5,336 nt of DNA, from NCBI GenBank assembly GCA_045646925.1, contig JAZRLQ010000204.1, positions 1 to 5,336 on the forward strand, given 5' to 3'. This document shows, piece after piece, positions 1-4,907 of the stretch. The position numbers and the translations under genes are program-made. Under the pieces are notes generated by a model, which had not been told where the DNA came from, made no database searches, and saw only the letters and a list, made by a program, of their open reading frames with translations. How positions within the stretch are numbered: position 1 is the stretch's first letter; every line of letters starts with the position of its first letter. The DNA comes from QALR01 sp045646925. GTDB lineage: Bacteria; Bacillota; Clostridia; Oscillospirales; CAG-272.

Positions 1-731
1 CATACTTCATCGGTATTTTCGCCATCGTTCTCTCCGGCATTATGCTGAAGAAAACGAAAATGTTCTCCGGCGATCCCGCTCCGTTCGTTATGGAGCTTCC
101 CGCTTACCATATGCCCACACCCAAAAGCGTGCTCTCCTCCATGTGGGAACGCGGCTGGTCCTTCATCAAGAAGGCGGGTACCGTCATTCTTCTCTCTTCC
201 GTAATTCTTTGGTTCCTCCAGAGCTTCGGCGTTGAAAACGGCGCGTTCGGTATGGTGGAGGATCTCAACAACTCCGTTCTCGCCATCGTCGGCGGCGCGA
301 TCGCCTGGATGTTCGCTCCTCTCGGATTCGGTGATTGGCAATACGCCGTCTCCATCATCACGGGACTCATCGCAAAGGAAAACGTCGTTGCTACCTTCAG
401 CGTGTTGTTCGGCATCGAAAGCACGGGCGACCTTTCCGCTCTCGCAGGCTACGCCTTCCTCGTCTTCAATCTTCTCTGCGCACCCTGCTTTGCGGCAATG
501 GGCGCAATCAGACGCGAAATGAACAGCGGCAAATGGACGATCTTCGCCATCGGCTATCAGACCGTCTTCGCTTATATCGTTTCCCTTTGCATTTATCAGA
601 TCGGCTCCGCCTTCACGGGTAATCTCAACCCCATCGGTCTTGCCGTTTCCATTCTCTTCATCGCTTTCGCGGTCTTCATGCTCGTGAAGCCCTACAAGGA
701 AGCGACCAAGCTCACGAAAAAAATCAAGTAA
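1..731 (+). CDS. feoB: Ferrous iron transporter FeoB, C-terminal part (5' end outside window)
   Basis: This is the C-terminal ~242 residues of FeoB, the GTPase-coupled inner-membrane permease that imports Fe(II). The reading frame is open from base 3 with no start in the window, so the G domain lies upstream. Family landmarks appear in order: an E-L-P-x-Y-x-x-P-T-P-K-S-V stretch and the following M-W-E-R-G-x-S-F-x-K-K-A-G-T block (about bases 93-183); a transmembrane helix; the second Gate-domain signature G-D-W-Q-Y-A...G-L-I-A-K-E-N-V-V (about 333-395); and the L-L-C-A-P-C-F-A-A-M-G-A-I-R-R-E segment (about 470-520), where FeoB carries a conserved PC motif. Two more hydrophobic helices and a basic tail end at TAA 729-731. 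An ATG at 42 is internal, not the start. It is followed 21 bases later by a FeoB-associated gene, so the two are probably co-transcribed. Base composition is GC-rich, matching the backbone. Confidence 0.96.
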   Translation, partial: YFIGIFAIVLSGIMLKKTKMFSGDPAPFVMELPAYHMPTPKSVLSSMWERGWSFIKKAGTVILLSSVILWFLQSFGVENGAFGMVEDLNNSVLAIVGGAIAWMFAPLGFGDWQYAVSIITGLIAKENVVATFSVLFGIESTGDLSALAGYAFLVFNLLCAPCFAAMGAIRREMNSGKWTIFAIGYQTVFAYIVSLCIYQIGSAFTGNLNPIGLAVSILFIAFAVFMLVKPYKEATKLTKKIK

Positions 732-752
732 ACGAAAAAAGAGGTGAACACT

Positions 753-977
753 GTGATCGTACTCAACTTTATCGTACAGAATCTTGCAACCATCCTCATC
801 GCGCTTGCGCTCGTCCTCATATGCGCGCTGATCGTCTCCAAAATGGTCCGCGACAAGAAAAAAGGCAAATCGGGCTGCGGTTGCGGTTGTTCCGGTTGCG
901 CAATGAACGGCGCGTGCCATCCGCAGAGAGCGGCTCGCCCCGAACAAACAAGCAAACTCCACTCTCAAAACAAATAA
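753..977 (+). CDS. FeoB-associated Cys-rich small membrane protein
   Basis: A 74-residue protein with one N-terminal transmembrane helix (about residues 4-29), a basic stop-transfer stretch (K30-x-x-R-D-K-K-K-G-K39) and a compact Cys cluster, C42-G-C-G-C-G-C-S-G-C, with cysteines at 42, 44, 46 and 49, followed by C55-H56. This architecture and the position directly after feoB match the 'FeoB-associated Cys-rich membrane protein' family common in Clostridia and other anaerobes. The function is not established; a metal-handling or FeoB-accessory role at the inner membrane is inference. I chose GTG 753 because the ribosome site GAGGTG (741-746) lies six bases before it. The in-frame GTG at 744 would add three residues but overlaps that site. 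The Cys/His tail probably faces the cytoplasm by the positive-inside rule. A strong terminator follows. Confidence 0.88.
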   Translation: MIVLNFIVQNLATILIALALVLICALIVSKMVRDKKKGKSGCGCGCSGCAMNGACHPQRAARPEQTSKLHSQNK

Positions 978-990
978 AGTAATCATCATC

Positions 991-1029
991 GACGGCAAGG
1001 ACATCGAAATCCTTGCCGTCATTTTCGTT
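991..1029 (+). terminator. Rho-independent terminator after the feo genes
   Basis: A perfect 11-bp inverted repeat, GACGGCAAGGA (991-1001) and TCCTTGCCGTC (1010-1020), encloses an 8-base loop and is followed by ATTTTCGTT. It begins 13 bases after the stop codon of the FeoB-associated gene, so it probably ends the feo transcript. The trailing T-run is short and broken, so read-through is possible. Confidence 0.88.
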
Positions 1030-1042
1030 AAATCCGACTTTT

Positions 1043-1060
1043 CTTTAGCGCGCCTTTAGC
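1043..1060 (+). promoter_or_regulatory. Direct-repeat operator candidate, TTTAGC-N5-TTTAGC
   Basis: CTTTAGC occurs at 1043-1049 and again at 1054-1060, a period of 11 bp, or one helical turn. The second copy ends nine bases before an extended -10 element, so the repeats occupy the place of a -35 box. OmpR/PhoB-family regulators typically bind direct repeats with this period, and streptococcal CiaR uses TTTAAG-N5-TTTAAG with the same layout. The downstream gene encodes such a regulator, so autoregulation before truncation is a reasonable inference. Confidence 0.5.
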
Positions 1061-1066
1061 AACGCG

Positions 1067-1075
1067 TGTTATAAT
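1067..1075 (+). promoter_or_regulatory. Extended -10 promoter of the response-regulator gene
   Basis: TGTTATAAT (1067-1075) is an extended -10 element with a perfect TATAAT at 1070-1075. No good -35 hexamer lies 16-18 bases upstream; the TTTAGC repeats are there instead, as in activator-dependent promoters. Transcription would start near 1082, leaving a leader of about 50 bases before ATG 1134. Confidence 0.65.
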
Positions 1076-1337
1076 ATATAGAAACTCATATATCTAACCT
1101 CATTTGTCAACCACACCGAAGGGAGAATACGATATGCGCATTTTAATTGCGGAGGACGACGCGAAGCTTCTGAAAAGCCTCGTGCATATTTTTGAACTGA
1201 ATCATTATATCGTGGACGGCGTCAACAACGGAACCGACGCTTACGATTACGCCGTTATGGGAGAATACGACGGGCTGGTTCTCGATATCATGATGGCCGG
1301 AATGGACGGCGTGACCGTTCTCAAAAAGCTGCGGCAG

Positions 1338-1375
1338 AACACCACGGAAGAAAATTTCGTGGTGTTTTGCTTTTT
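1338..1375 (+). terminator. Terminator-like hairpin at the response-regulator break point
   Basis: AACACCACG (1338-1346) pairs perfectly with CGTGGTGTT (1358-1366). The inner bases can extend the stem by two A-T pairs and one G-T pair, leaving a small A-rich loop. TTTTGCTTTTT (1365-1375) follows at the 3' side, overlapping the stem end. The structure lies where the regulator loses family similarity and base composition falls. It may be a terminator carried in with the incoming DNA, and it would shield the downstream operon from regulator transcripts. Confidence 0.6.
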
Positions 1376-1463
1376 ATCTTGTCTTTCACATATCAGGAAT
1401 TACGACGATGAAACCAAAGAAGTTTATTTCTGGTCGTTGACATTTATTTCATTCCCAAAAGCA

Positions 1464-1492
1464 TTGACAAAATGCGCAACTTGTTGTATAAT
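1464..1492 (+). promoter_or_regulatory. Consensus sigma-A-type promoter of the marR operon
   Basis: TTGACA (1464-1469) and TATAAT (1487-1492) are separated by exactly 17 bases, a perfect match to the housekeeping bacterial consensus. Transcription should start near 1499, about 31 bases before the regulator's ATG. Such a strong core promoter suggests the operon is held down by a repressor, in keeping with the palindromes overlapping it and the MarR-family gene downstream. Confidence 0.9.
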
Positions 1493-1514
1493 ATAAATAT
1501 GCAACAAGTTGTAT
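1477..1514. promoter_or_regulatory. Paired CAAC-NN-GTTG palindromes, probable MarR operator
   Basis: CAACTTGTTG (1477-1486) fills the end of the promoter spacer and abuts the -10. CAACAAGTTG (1502-1511) lies just after the expected transcription start. Each is a palindrome except for its two central bases, and the two copies are exact reverse complements, 25 bp centre to centre. The second extends to the imperfect 16-bp palindrome ATGCAACAAGTTGTAT (1499-1514). MarR dimers bind palindromes of about this size and often repress their own promoters by blocking this region, so autorepression is a well-supported inference. Confidence 0.75.
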
Positions 1515-1529
1515 ATCGGAGGTGCTACA

Positions 1530-1994
1530 ATGAAAAATAATCTTTTTGGAGAAAAAGTCAGCTATGAGAATTTTGCTCCCCCTTTTGTTCTGATTGCCTT
1601 GATGAGCCGCTTTGTCAATCGCTATCAGTCAGCGGCAAATGCTTTTTTTAAGGAATTAAGCTGGCAACAGATGTTTTTCCTCAATGGTGTAACACTTTTC
1701 AAAGAGGCTCCTTCCATAAAGGATATGGCTGATTTTTTGGGTTGCACGCATCAGAATGCCAATAAACTATACGCAAAGCTCTTGCAGGACGACTATATTG
1801 TTTCACAGCAGGATGAAAATGATCATCGCAAGCAAAGAATTTACTTGACGGAAAAGGCACTGAACTTTCTTGCCGACAATAAGGTGGGATCATCGGAAAG
1901 CGTAAAAGAAATTTTTAGCGTATTATCGGATGATGAAATGGAAATCCTTATTGATGCGATGGCAAAGCTGACAGAATCTTTGGGAGACAAGTGA
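1530..1994 (+). CDS. MarR-family transcriptional regulator
   Basis: A 154-residue winged-helix regulator, the usual length for MarR proteins. The ATG at 1530 has GGAGGTG (1518-1524) five bases upstream; the in-frame TTG at 1509 lies inside the operator and is not the start. After an N-terminal helix forming the dimer interface, the helix-turn-helix spans about residues 61-87 (P-S-I-K-D-M-A-D-F-L-G-C-T-H-Q-N-A-N-K-L). The wing follows at about 91-108 with the family's D-x-N-D-x-R signature (D95, N97, D98, R100) and L-T-E-K-A. The C-terminal helix completes the dimer fold. MarR proteins are usually repressors released by small phenolic or other ligands, or by oxidation; the ligand here cannot be read. 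The two operator-like palindromes at its promoter and the one-base overlap with the next gene imply that it controls the whole cluster. Confidence 0.92.
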   Translation: MKNNLFGEKVSYENFAPPFVLIALMSRFVNRYQSAANAFFKELSWQQMFFLNGVTLFKEAPSIKDMADFLGCTHQNANKLYAKLLQDDYIVSQQDENDHRKQRIYLTEKALNFLADNKVGSSESVKEIFSVLSDDEMEILIDAMAKLTESLGDK

Positions 1995-2542
1995 TGATTA
2001 TTGAAACTGAACGTCTATTCCTAAGGGAAATGAAAGAAAACGATTTCGATGCACTTTATAAAGTGTTGGCTGATGCAGATATTATGCAACACTACCCCTA
2101 TACTTTTGACGAAAGTCGAGTAAGAAACTGGATACAAAGAAATATAGAACGGTATCGGATATTTGGCTTTGGGCTGTGGGCTGTATGTTTAAAAGAAACC
2201 GGAGAAATGATAGGTGACTGTGGTTTGACAATGCAGCTTATAGGCGGTGAGATAAAACCTGAAATCGGATATCATATAAGATCCGATAAGCAAAGAAACG
2301 GATACGCCAAAGAGGCGGCAATTGCAGTCAGAGATTGGACGTTTAACAACACACCGTTTCAGATCGTCTATTCTTACATGAAGTACACCAATGAGCCATC
2401 CGTAAAAACGGCGATTTCTTATGGCTGCAAACAAGTTGATGAATATCAAGATAATGAAAATGAAATGACGAAGGTGTTTGCAATCTCAAGAGATCAATGG
2501 GCTTATTCGAACAGGCAATTATTGGATAAACAAATTTTATGA
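1994..2542 (+). CDS. GNAT-family N-acetyltransferase (RimJ/RimL-like)
   Basis: A 182-residue acetyltransferase of the GCN5-related (GNAT) fold, transferring acetyl from acetyl-CoA to an amine on a protein or small molecule. It opens with the RimJ/RimL-type start I-E-T-E-R-L-x-L-R (about residues 3-11). Later come G-x-W-A-V (60-64), I-G-D-C-G-L (73-78), the acetyl-CoA-binding motif Q100-R-N-G-Y-A, and N133-E-P-S136 followed by A-x-x-Y-G-C, the counterpart of the usual N-x-x-S...G-F. I chose ATG 1994 because it overlaps the preceding TGA by one base (TGATG) and has GGGAG at 1982-1986; this implies translational coupling to the MarR gene. The GTG at 1991 would add one residue. Substrate is unknown: ribosomal-protein-like N-acetylation and drug or metabolite acetylation are both possible. 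Confidence 0.88.
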   Translation: MIIETERLFLREMKENDFDALYKVLADADIMQHYPYTFDESRVRNWIQRNIERYRIFGFGLWAVCLKETGEMIGDCGLTMQLIGGEIKPEIGYHIRSDKQRNGYAKEAAIAVRDWTFNNTPFQIVYSYMKYTNEPSVKTAISYGCKQVDEYQDNENEMTKVFAISRDQWAYSNRQLLDKQIL

Positions 2543-2552
2543 GGTAAATTGA

Positions 2553-3050
2553 ATGAATAAACGAATAAGACAATACGTTGGATTGCTCTCGGCGATCATT
2601 GCATATTATCTGCTGCACGAAGGCACTCATTTGCTCTACGCCTTATCGATTGGCGCATTTAAGCAAATTAACCTTATGGGGCTGGGAATGCAAATTGATA
2701 TATATGCTGAAAAGATGACACAAACACAACTCGGTGTGTTCTGCCTGTTGGGTTCGGTTACGACCTTGCTGACGGCATATATACTGATTGCATTGATAGA
2801 AAAAATAAAGAATATTTCTTCAAAAGCAGTAAAAGCCTGCTTATACTATATTACAATTGCAATGTTATTGATAGATCCGCTTTATTTAAGCGTTCTTTGC
2901 GGATTTTTTGGTGGCGGTGATATGAACGGTATCAAGCTGCTTGTGCCGGAAATCGCTGCCCGAATTATATATGGGCTTGTATTGATAGTCAATGCTTGGG
3001 TATTTGTAAAGATTGTTCTGCCGAAATACAAGTTAGCGTTTGAAGACTGA
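2553..3050 (+). CDS. Small membrane protein with HExxH motif, candidate M50-like metalloprotease
   Basis: A 165-residue hydrophobic protein with about four predicted helices: roughly 8-32, 60-83, 94-120 and 133-156. The first carries H22-E23-G-T-H26, an HExxH zinc-binding motif inside a membrane helix, followed by A-L-S-I-G-A-F and a G-x-G-M-Q-I-D strand. That order recalls site-2-protease (M50) proteins, where HExxH sits in a membrane helix. D108-P109 and the G-G-G-D123-M-N-G segment are candidates for the third metal ligand, which is Asp in M50 enzymes. The protein is short for M50 and lacks a PDZ domain. I do not recognise a named family, so protease activity is inference. The start is ATG 2553, with GAGGT at 2541-2545, ten bases after the GNAT stop. 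It could instead be a non-catalytic membrane protein. Confidence 0.8.
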   Translation: MNKRIRQYVGLLSAIIAYYLLHEGTHLLYALSIGAFKQINLMGLGMQIDIYAEKMTQTQLGVFCLLGSVTTLLTAYILIALIEKIKNISSKAVKACLYYITIAMLLIDPLYLSVLCGFFGGGDMNGIKLLVPEIAARIIYGLVLIVNAWVFVKIVLPKYKLAFED

Positions 3051-3099
3051 GCGCAATGATTTTTGACAAAATGACTATTAAAATCGTGAGGTGAAGTAA

Positions 3100-3759
3100 A
3101 TGTTAGATATAAACTCTTGGACGGCCAAATTTTTGAAAACCGTAGACGAAGCGTTTGGAAACCGTGTGTGGTTTGTCGGCTTACAAGGCAGTTATGGGCG
3201 TGGCGAAGCAACCGACACGAGCGATATTGACGTTGTCGTGATACTTGACGAGCTGTCTGCCTCGGATATTCAAAAATACAATGCAATGCTTGACGCTCTG
3301 CCGCACAGAAAACTGATCTGCGGTTTTCTTTCGGGAAAGGACGAGCTTCTCCATTGGGAGCCTTCCGACCTCTTTCAGTTTTACTATGACACCACACCCA
3401 TAAAAGGCAGCCTTGATGAATTGCTTGCGGTGATTGATGAATCTGCTGTTAACAGAGCAATTAAAATCGGTGCTTGCAACATCTATCACGGATGCGTTCA
3501 CAATATGCTGCACGAAAAGAGCGAGATTATTTTGAAAGGATTATATAAATCCGCCTCTTTCGTTGTGCAGGCTATCGCTTTCAAGCAAACGGGCAAATAT
3601 ATAAAACATCAAAGCGAATTGCGAGATGTTGTTTCGGCTGATGAAAGAGTTATCGTCGACACCTTCTTGACCTTAAAAAATGGCGATGCTGTTGAGTTTG
3701 GCGCAATGTGCGACACATTGTTCTCTTGGTCTAAAAAGTGGATTTCTAAAGACAATTAA
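3100..3759 (+). CDS. Nucleotidyltransferase-domain protein (Pol beta superfamily)
   Basis: A 219-residue cytoplasmic protein. The N-terminal nucleotidyltransferase core shows the superfamily signature G30-S31-x-x-R34...S41-D42-I43-D44, in which the two Asp bind the catalytic metals. The third acidic ligand cannot be assigned by eye. The C-terminal half (about 110-219) is mainly helical, as in antibiotic nucleotidyltransferases (aminoglycoside or lincosamide type) and related unassigned proteins. Family members transfer a nucleotide from NTP to a hydroxyl on a drug, a protein or RNA; which applies here is not visible. ATG 3100 has GAGGTGA at 3088-3094. The 49-base gap to the previous gene has no convincing promoter or terminator, so it probably belongs to the marR operon. 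No HEPN/MNT toxin-antitoxin partner gene is recognisable beside it. Confidence 0.85.
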   Translation: MLDINSWTAKFLKTVDEAFGNRVWFVGLQGSYGRGEATDTSDIDVVVILDELSASDIQKYNAMLDALPHRKLICGFLSGKDELLHWEPSDLFQFYYDTTPIKGSLDELLAVIDESAVNRAIKIGACNIYHGCVHNMLHEKSEIILKGLYKSASFVVQAIAFKQTGKYIKHQSELRDVVSADERVIVDTFLTLKNGDAVEFGAMCDTLFSWSKKWISKDN

Positions 3760-3792
3760 GCAAACCGCTATTTGGCAAAGGAGTGTAATCAT

Positions 3793-4776
3793 ATGAATCA
3801 GGAAGAATTATATAATCTGATAAAAATGGAGCAACCTAATATTTGTCAGATCGTAGCATATAAAAACGGATATAGAGTATATTCGGGGTGTTGGAATGAC
3901 TATAAACCCGATGACGCTGTTCATATTATGTCAGCCACGAAAAGCATTATCGCATTGCTGATTGGAATTGCGATAAACAAGGGACATATTAAAAGCAGTG
4001 ATGATAAAGTGCTTGATTATTTTCCTGATTATAAAGTCAAGCGCGGCGAGAAAACCGTATATGATGTTACAATCAAACACTTGCTCACCATGCGAGCACC
4101 GTATAAGTGCAAGGGTGATCCTTGGAGCAAGGTTTGCTCAAGTGACAATTGGACATATTCTTCTCTTGATTTCTTGGGTGGCAGAAAAGGTTTGACCGAC
4201 GAATTTAACTATCAAACAGTGTGTCTGCATATCCTTTCGGGAATCTTATATCAGGCAACGAATATGAAAACGGTGGATTATGCGAACAAGTATTTGTTCG
4301 AGCCGTTGGGTATTGCAGAGCATAAAAACTATTATGCAGAAACGGCAGGGGAACACAAGGCATTTACAATAGGTAAAACACCCAAGGAGAATATTTGGTT
4401 TAGTGACCCACACGGTCTTGGCACACCCGGATACGGACTCTGTATGTCGGCAGAGGATATGGCAAAGATCGGACTTTTGTGCCTTGGGAACGGTAGTTAT
4501 AACGGCAAACAAATTGTATCTTCCGAGTGGATCGCCGAAATGACACGCCCTCGCACCGTCGAAAGCGATCATTTCAGAGGAATGGAGTATGGATATTTGT
4601 GGTGGATCATTGACCGTCAACAAAACATTTATGCAGCTATCGGAAACAGTGGCAACGTGATCTATGTGAATCCCGAAAAGGATATTGTAGTCGCAGTAGC
4701 ATCTTATTTCAAGCCTACCGTGTTTGATAGAGTTGATTTCATTCGAGAATATATCGAACCGCTCATTACAGAGTAA
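3793..4776 (+). CDS. Beta-lactamase-family serine hydrolase (class C / PBP-like fold)
   Basis: A 327-residue protein of the beta-lactamase-related serine hydrolase family. The catalytic S47-A-T-K50 (S-x-x-K) is followed by helix I-A-L-L-I-G-I-A and the L-D-Y-F-P-D-Y stretch typical of the family. The second motif is Y140-Q-T142, where many members have Y-x-N, preceded by F-N and followed by H-I-L-S-G-I-L. The third region, about G284-N-S-G-N288 before V-N-P-E-K-D-I-V-V, replaces the K-T-G or H-x-G box. The family includes esterases, D-aminopeptidases, transpeptidase relatives and beta-lactamases, so an antibiotic role should not be assumed. There is no signal peptide or lipobox, so it appears cytoplasmic, unlike classical beta-lactamases. 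ATG 3793 has AAAGGAG at 3777-3783; the TTG at 3772 lies before that site. It is the last gene of the cluster, 33 bases after the nucleotidyltransferase stop. Confidence 0.9.
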   Translation: MNQEELYNLIKMEQPNICQIVAYKNGYRVYSGCWNDYKPDDAVHIMSATKSIIALLIGIAINKGHIKSSDDKVLDYFPDYKVKRGEKTVYDVTIKHLLTMRAPYKCKGDPWSKVCSSDNWTYSSLDFLGGRKGLTDEFNYQTVCLHILSGILYQATNMKTVDYANKYLFEPLGIAEHKNYYAETAGEHKAFTIGKTPKENIWFSDPHGLGTPGYGLCMSAEDMAKIGLLCLGNGSYNGKQIVSSEWIAEMTRPRTVESDHFRGMEYGYLWWIIDRQQNIYAAIGNSGNVIYVNPEKDIVVAVASYFKPTVFDRVDFIREYIEPLITE

Positions 4777-4824
4777 CAAAATCCAATTTATGAACGGAAA
4801 GCGGATTTGCTTCGATGTCTTCCC

Positions 4825-4869
4825 TAAAAAAGAGAGCTTCACGGAATTTCAATTCCGCGAAGCTCTCTT
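4825..4869 (-). terminator. Terminator of proC, possibly bidirectional
   Basis: AAGAGAGCTTC (4830-4840) pairs with GAAGCTCTCTT (4859-4869). After one A/C mismatch, CGGAA pairs with TTCCG around a six-base loop. Read on the minus strand the stem is followed by six T (from AAAAAA at 4825-4830), making a strong terminator for proC. On the plus strand the tail is the weaker TCTGTTTTA, so it may also stop the converging marR operon, which has no other terminator. Confidence 0.9.
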
Positions 4870-4907
4870 CTGTTTTATCTCAAGATACTACTCTGTATTT
4901 TCCGCTA

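Larger units (their letters stand above)
1134..1496 (+). pseudogene. OmpR-type response regulator, truncated within the receiver domain
   Basis: The start is ATG 1134, with GGGAG at 1121-1125 eight bases upstream; a TTG at 1104 would only add unrelated residues. The open frame is 120 codons, against roughly 220-230 residues for an intact OmpR-family regulator. Residues 1-69 are a recognisable receiver: M-R-I-L-I-A-E-D8-D9 gives the acidic pair, D51 in V-L-D-I-M-M is the expected phosphorylation site, and M57-D58-G59 plus V-L-K-K-L-R follow. The usual Pro at D+4 is Ala55. After about N69-T70 the family pattern stops. The expected beta4 with its T/S, the conserved Lys and the whole winged-helix DNA-binding domain are absent. 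The rest of the frame (about 1341-1496) is read from low-GC DNA containing a hairpin and the next gene's promoter, so the tail is fortuitous. No sensor kinase is present. I infer disruption by the adjacent insertion. Confidence 0.85.
1338..4800. mobile_element. Putative acquired low-GC gene cassette (approximate ends, no mobility gene)
   Basis: The segment is visibly poorer in G+C than both flanks: sampled lines run 37-40% inside against 57-68% outside. It carries a self-contained operon with its own promoter, and its left edge coincides with the break in the response regulator. The right edge lies somewhere between the last stop codon (4776) and the proC terminator (about 4825). No transposase, integrase, terminal inverted repeat or clear target duplication is seen; TTTGCTT recurs at 1366-1372 and 4806-4812, but seven bases is too short to count. 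The missing 3' half of the regulator suggests replacement of native DNA rather than simple insertion. An assembly join would give the same picture. Confidence 0.55.

Noticed and set aside
978..1133. Riboswitch or small RNA in the intergenic region after the feo genes
   Set aside because: The only stable structure I can see is the simple terminator hairpin; no conserved aptamer core is recognisable.
1408..1440. Ten-codon ORF (MKPKKFISGR) between the junction hairpin and the marR promoter, possible leader peptide
   Set aside because: Only a weak AGGA upstream, and it ends before the marR promoter begins, so it would not be on that transcript. Probably a remnant or chance ORF.
1437..1442. A second TTGACA upstream of the marR promoter
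   Set aside because: No -10-like hexamer 16-18 bases downstream; the TTGACA at 1464 with its perfect TATAAT explains the promoter.
3063..3068. TTGACA in the gap before the nucleotidyltransferase gene, possible internal promoter
   Set aside because: The expected -10 position falls on the GC-containing ribosome-site region around 3085-3091 with no TATAAT-like sequence.
2882..3397. Minus-strand ORF of 171 codons opposite the membrane-protein and nucleotidyltransferase genes
   Set aside because: It overlaps two well-supported genes and the protein has no recognisable motif. The same applies to the minus-strand frames at 104-424, 2189-2630 and 4246-4842.
3100..3759. MNT/HEPN toxin-antitoxin interpretation of the nucleotidyltransferase
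   Set aside because: MNT antitoxins are usually shorter and sit next to a HEPN gene with an R-x4-6-H motif; neither neighbour fits.
1366..4812. TTTGCTT at 1366-1372 and 4806-4812 as a target-site duplication or recombination point
   Set aside because: Seven bases in AT-rich DNA is expected by chance, and neither copy marks a precise element end.
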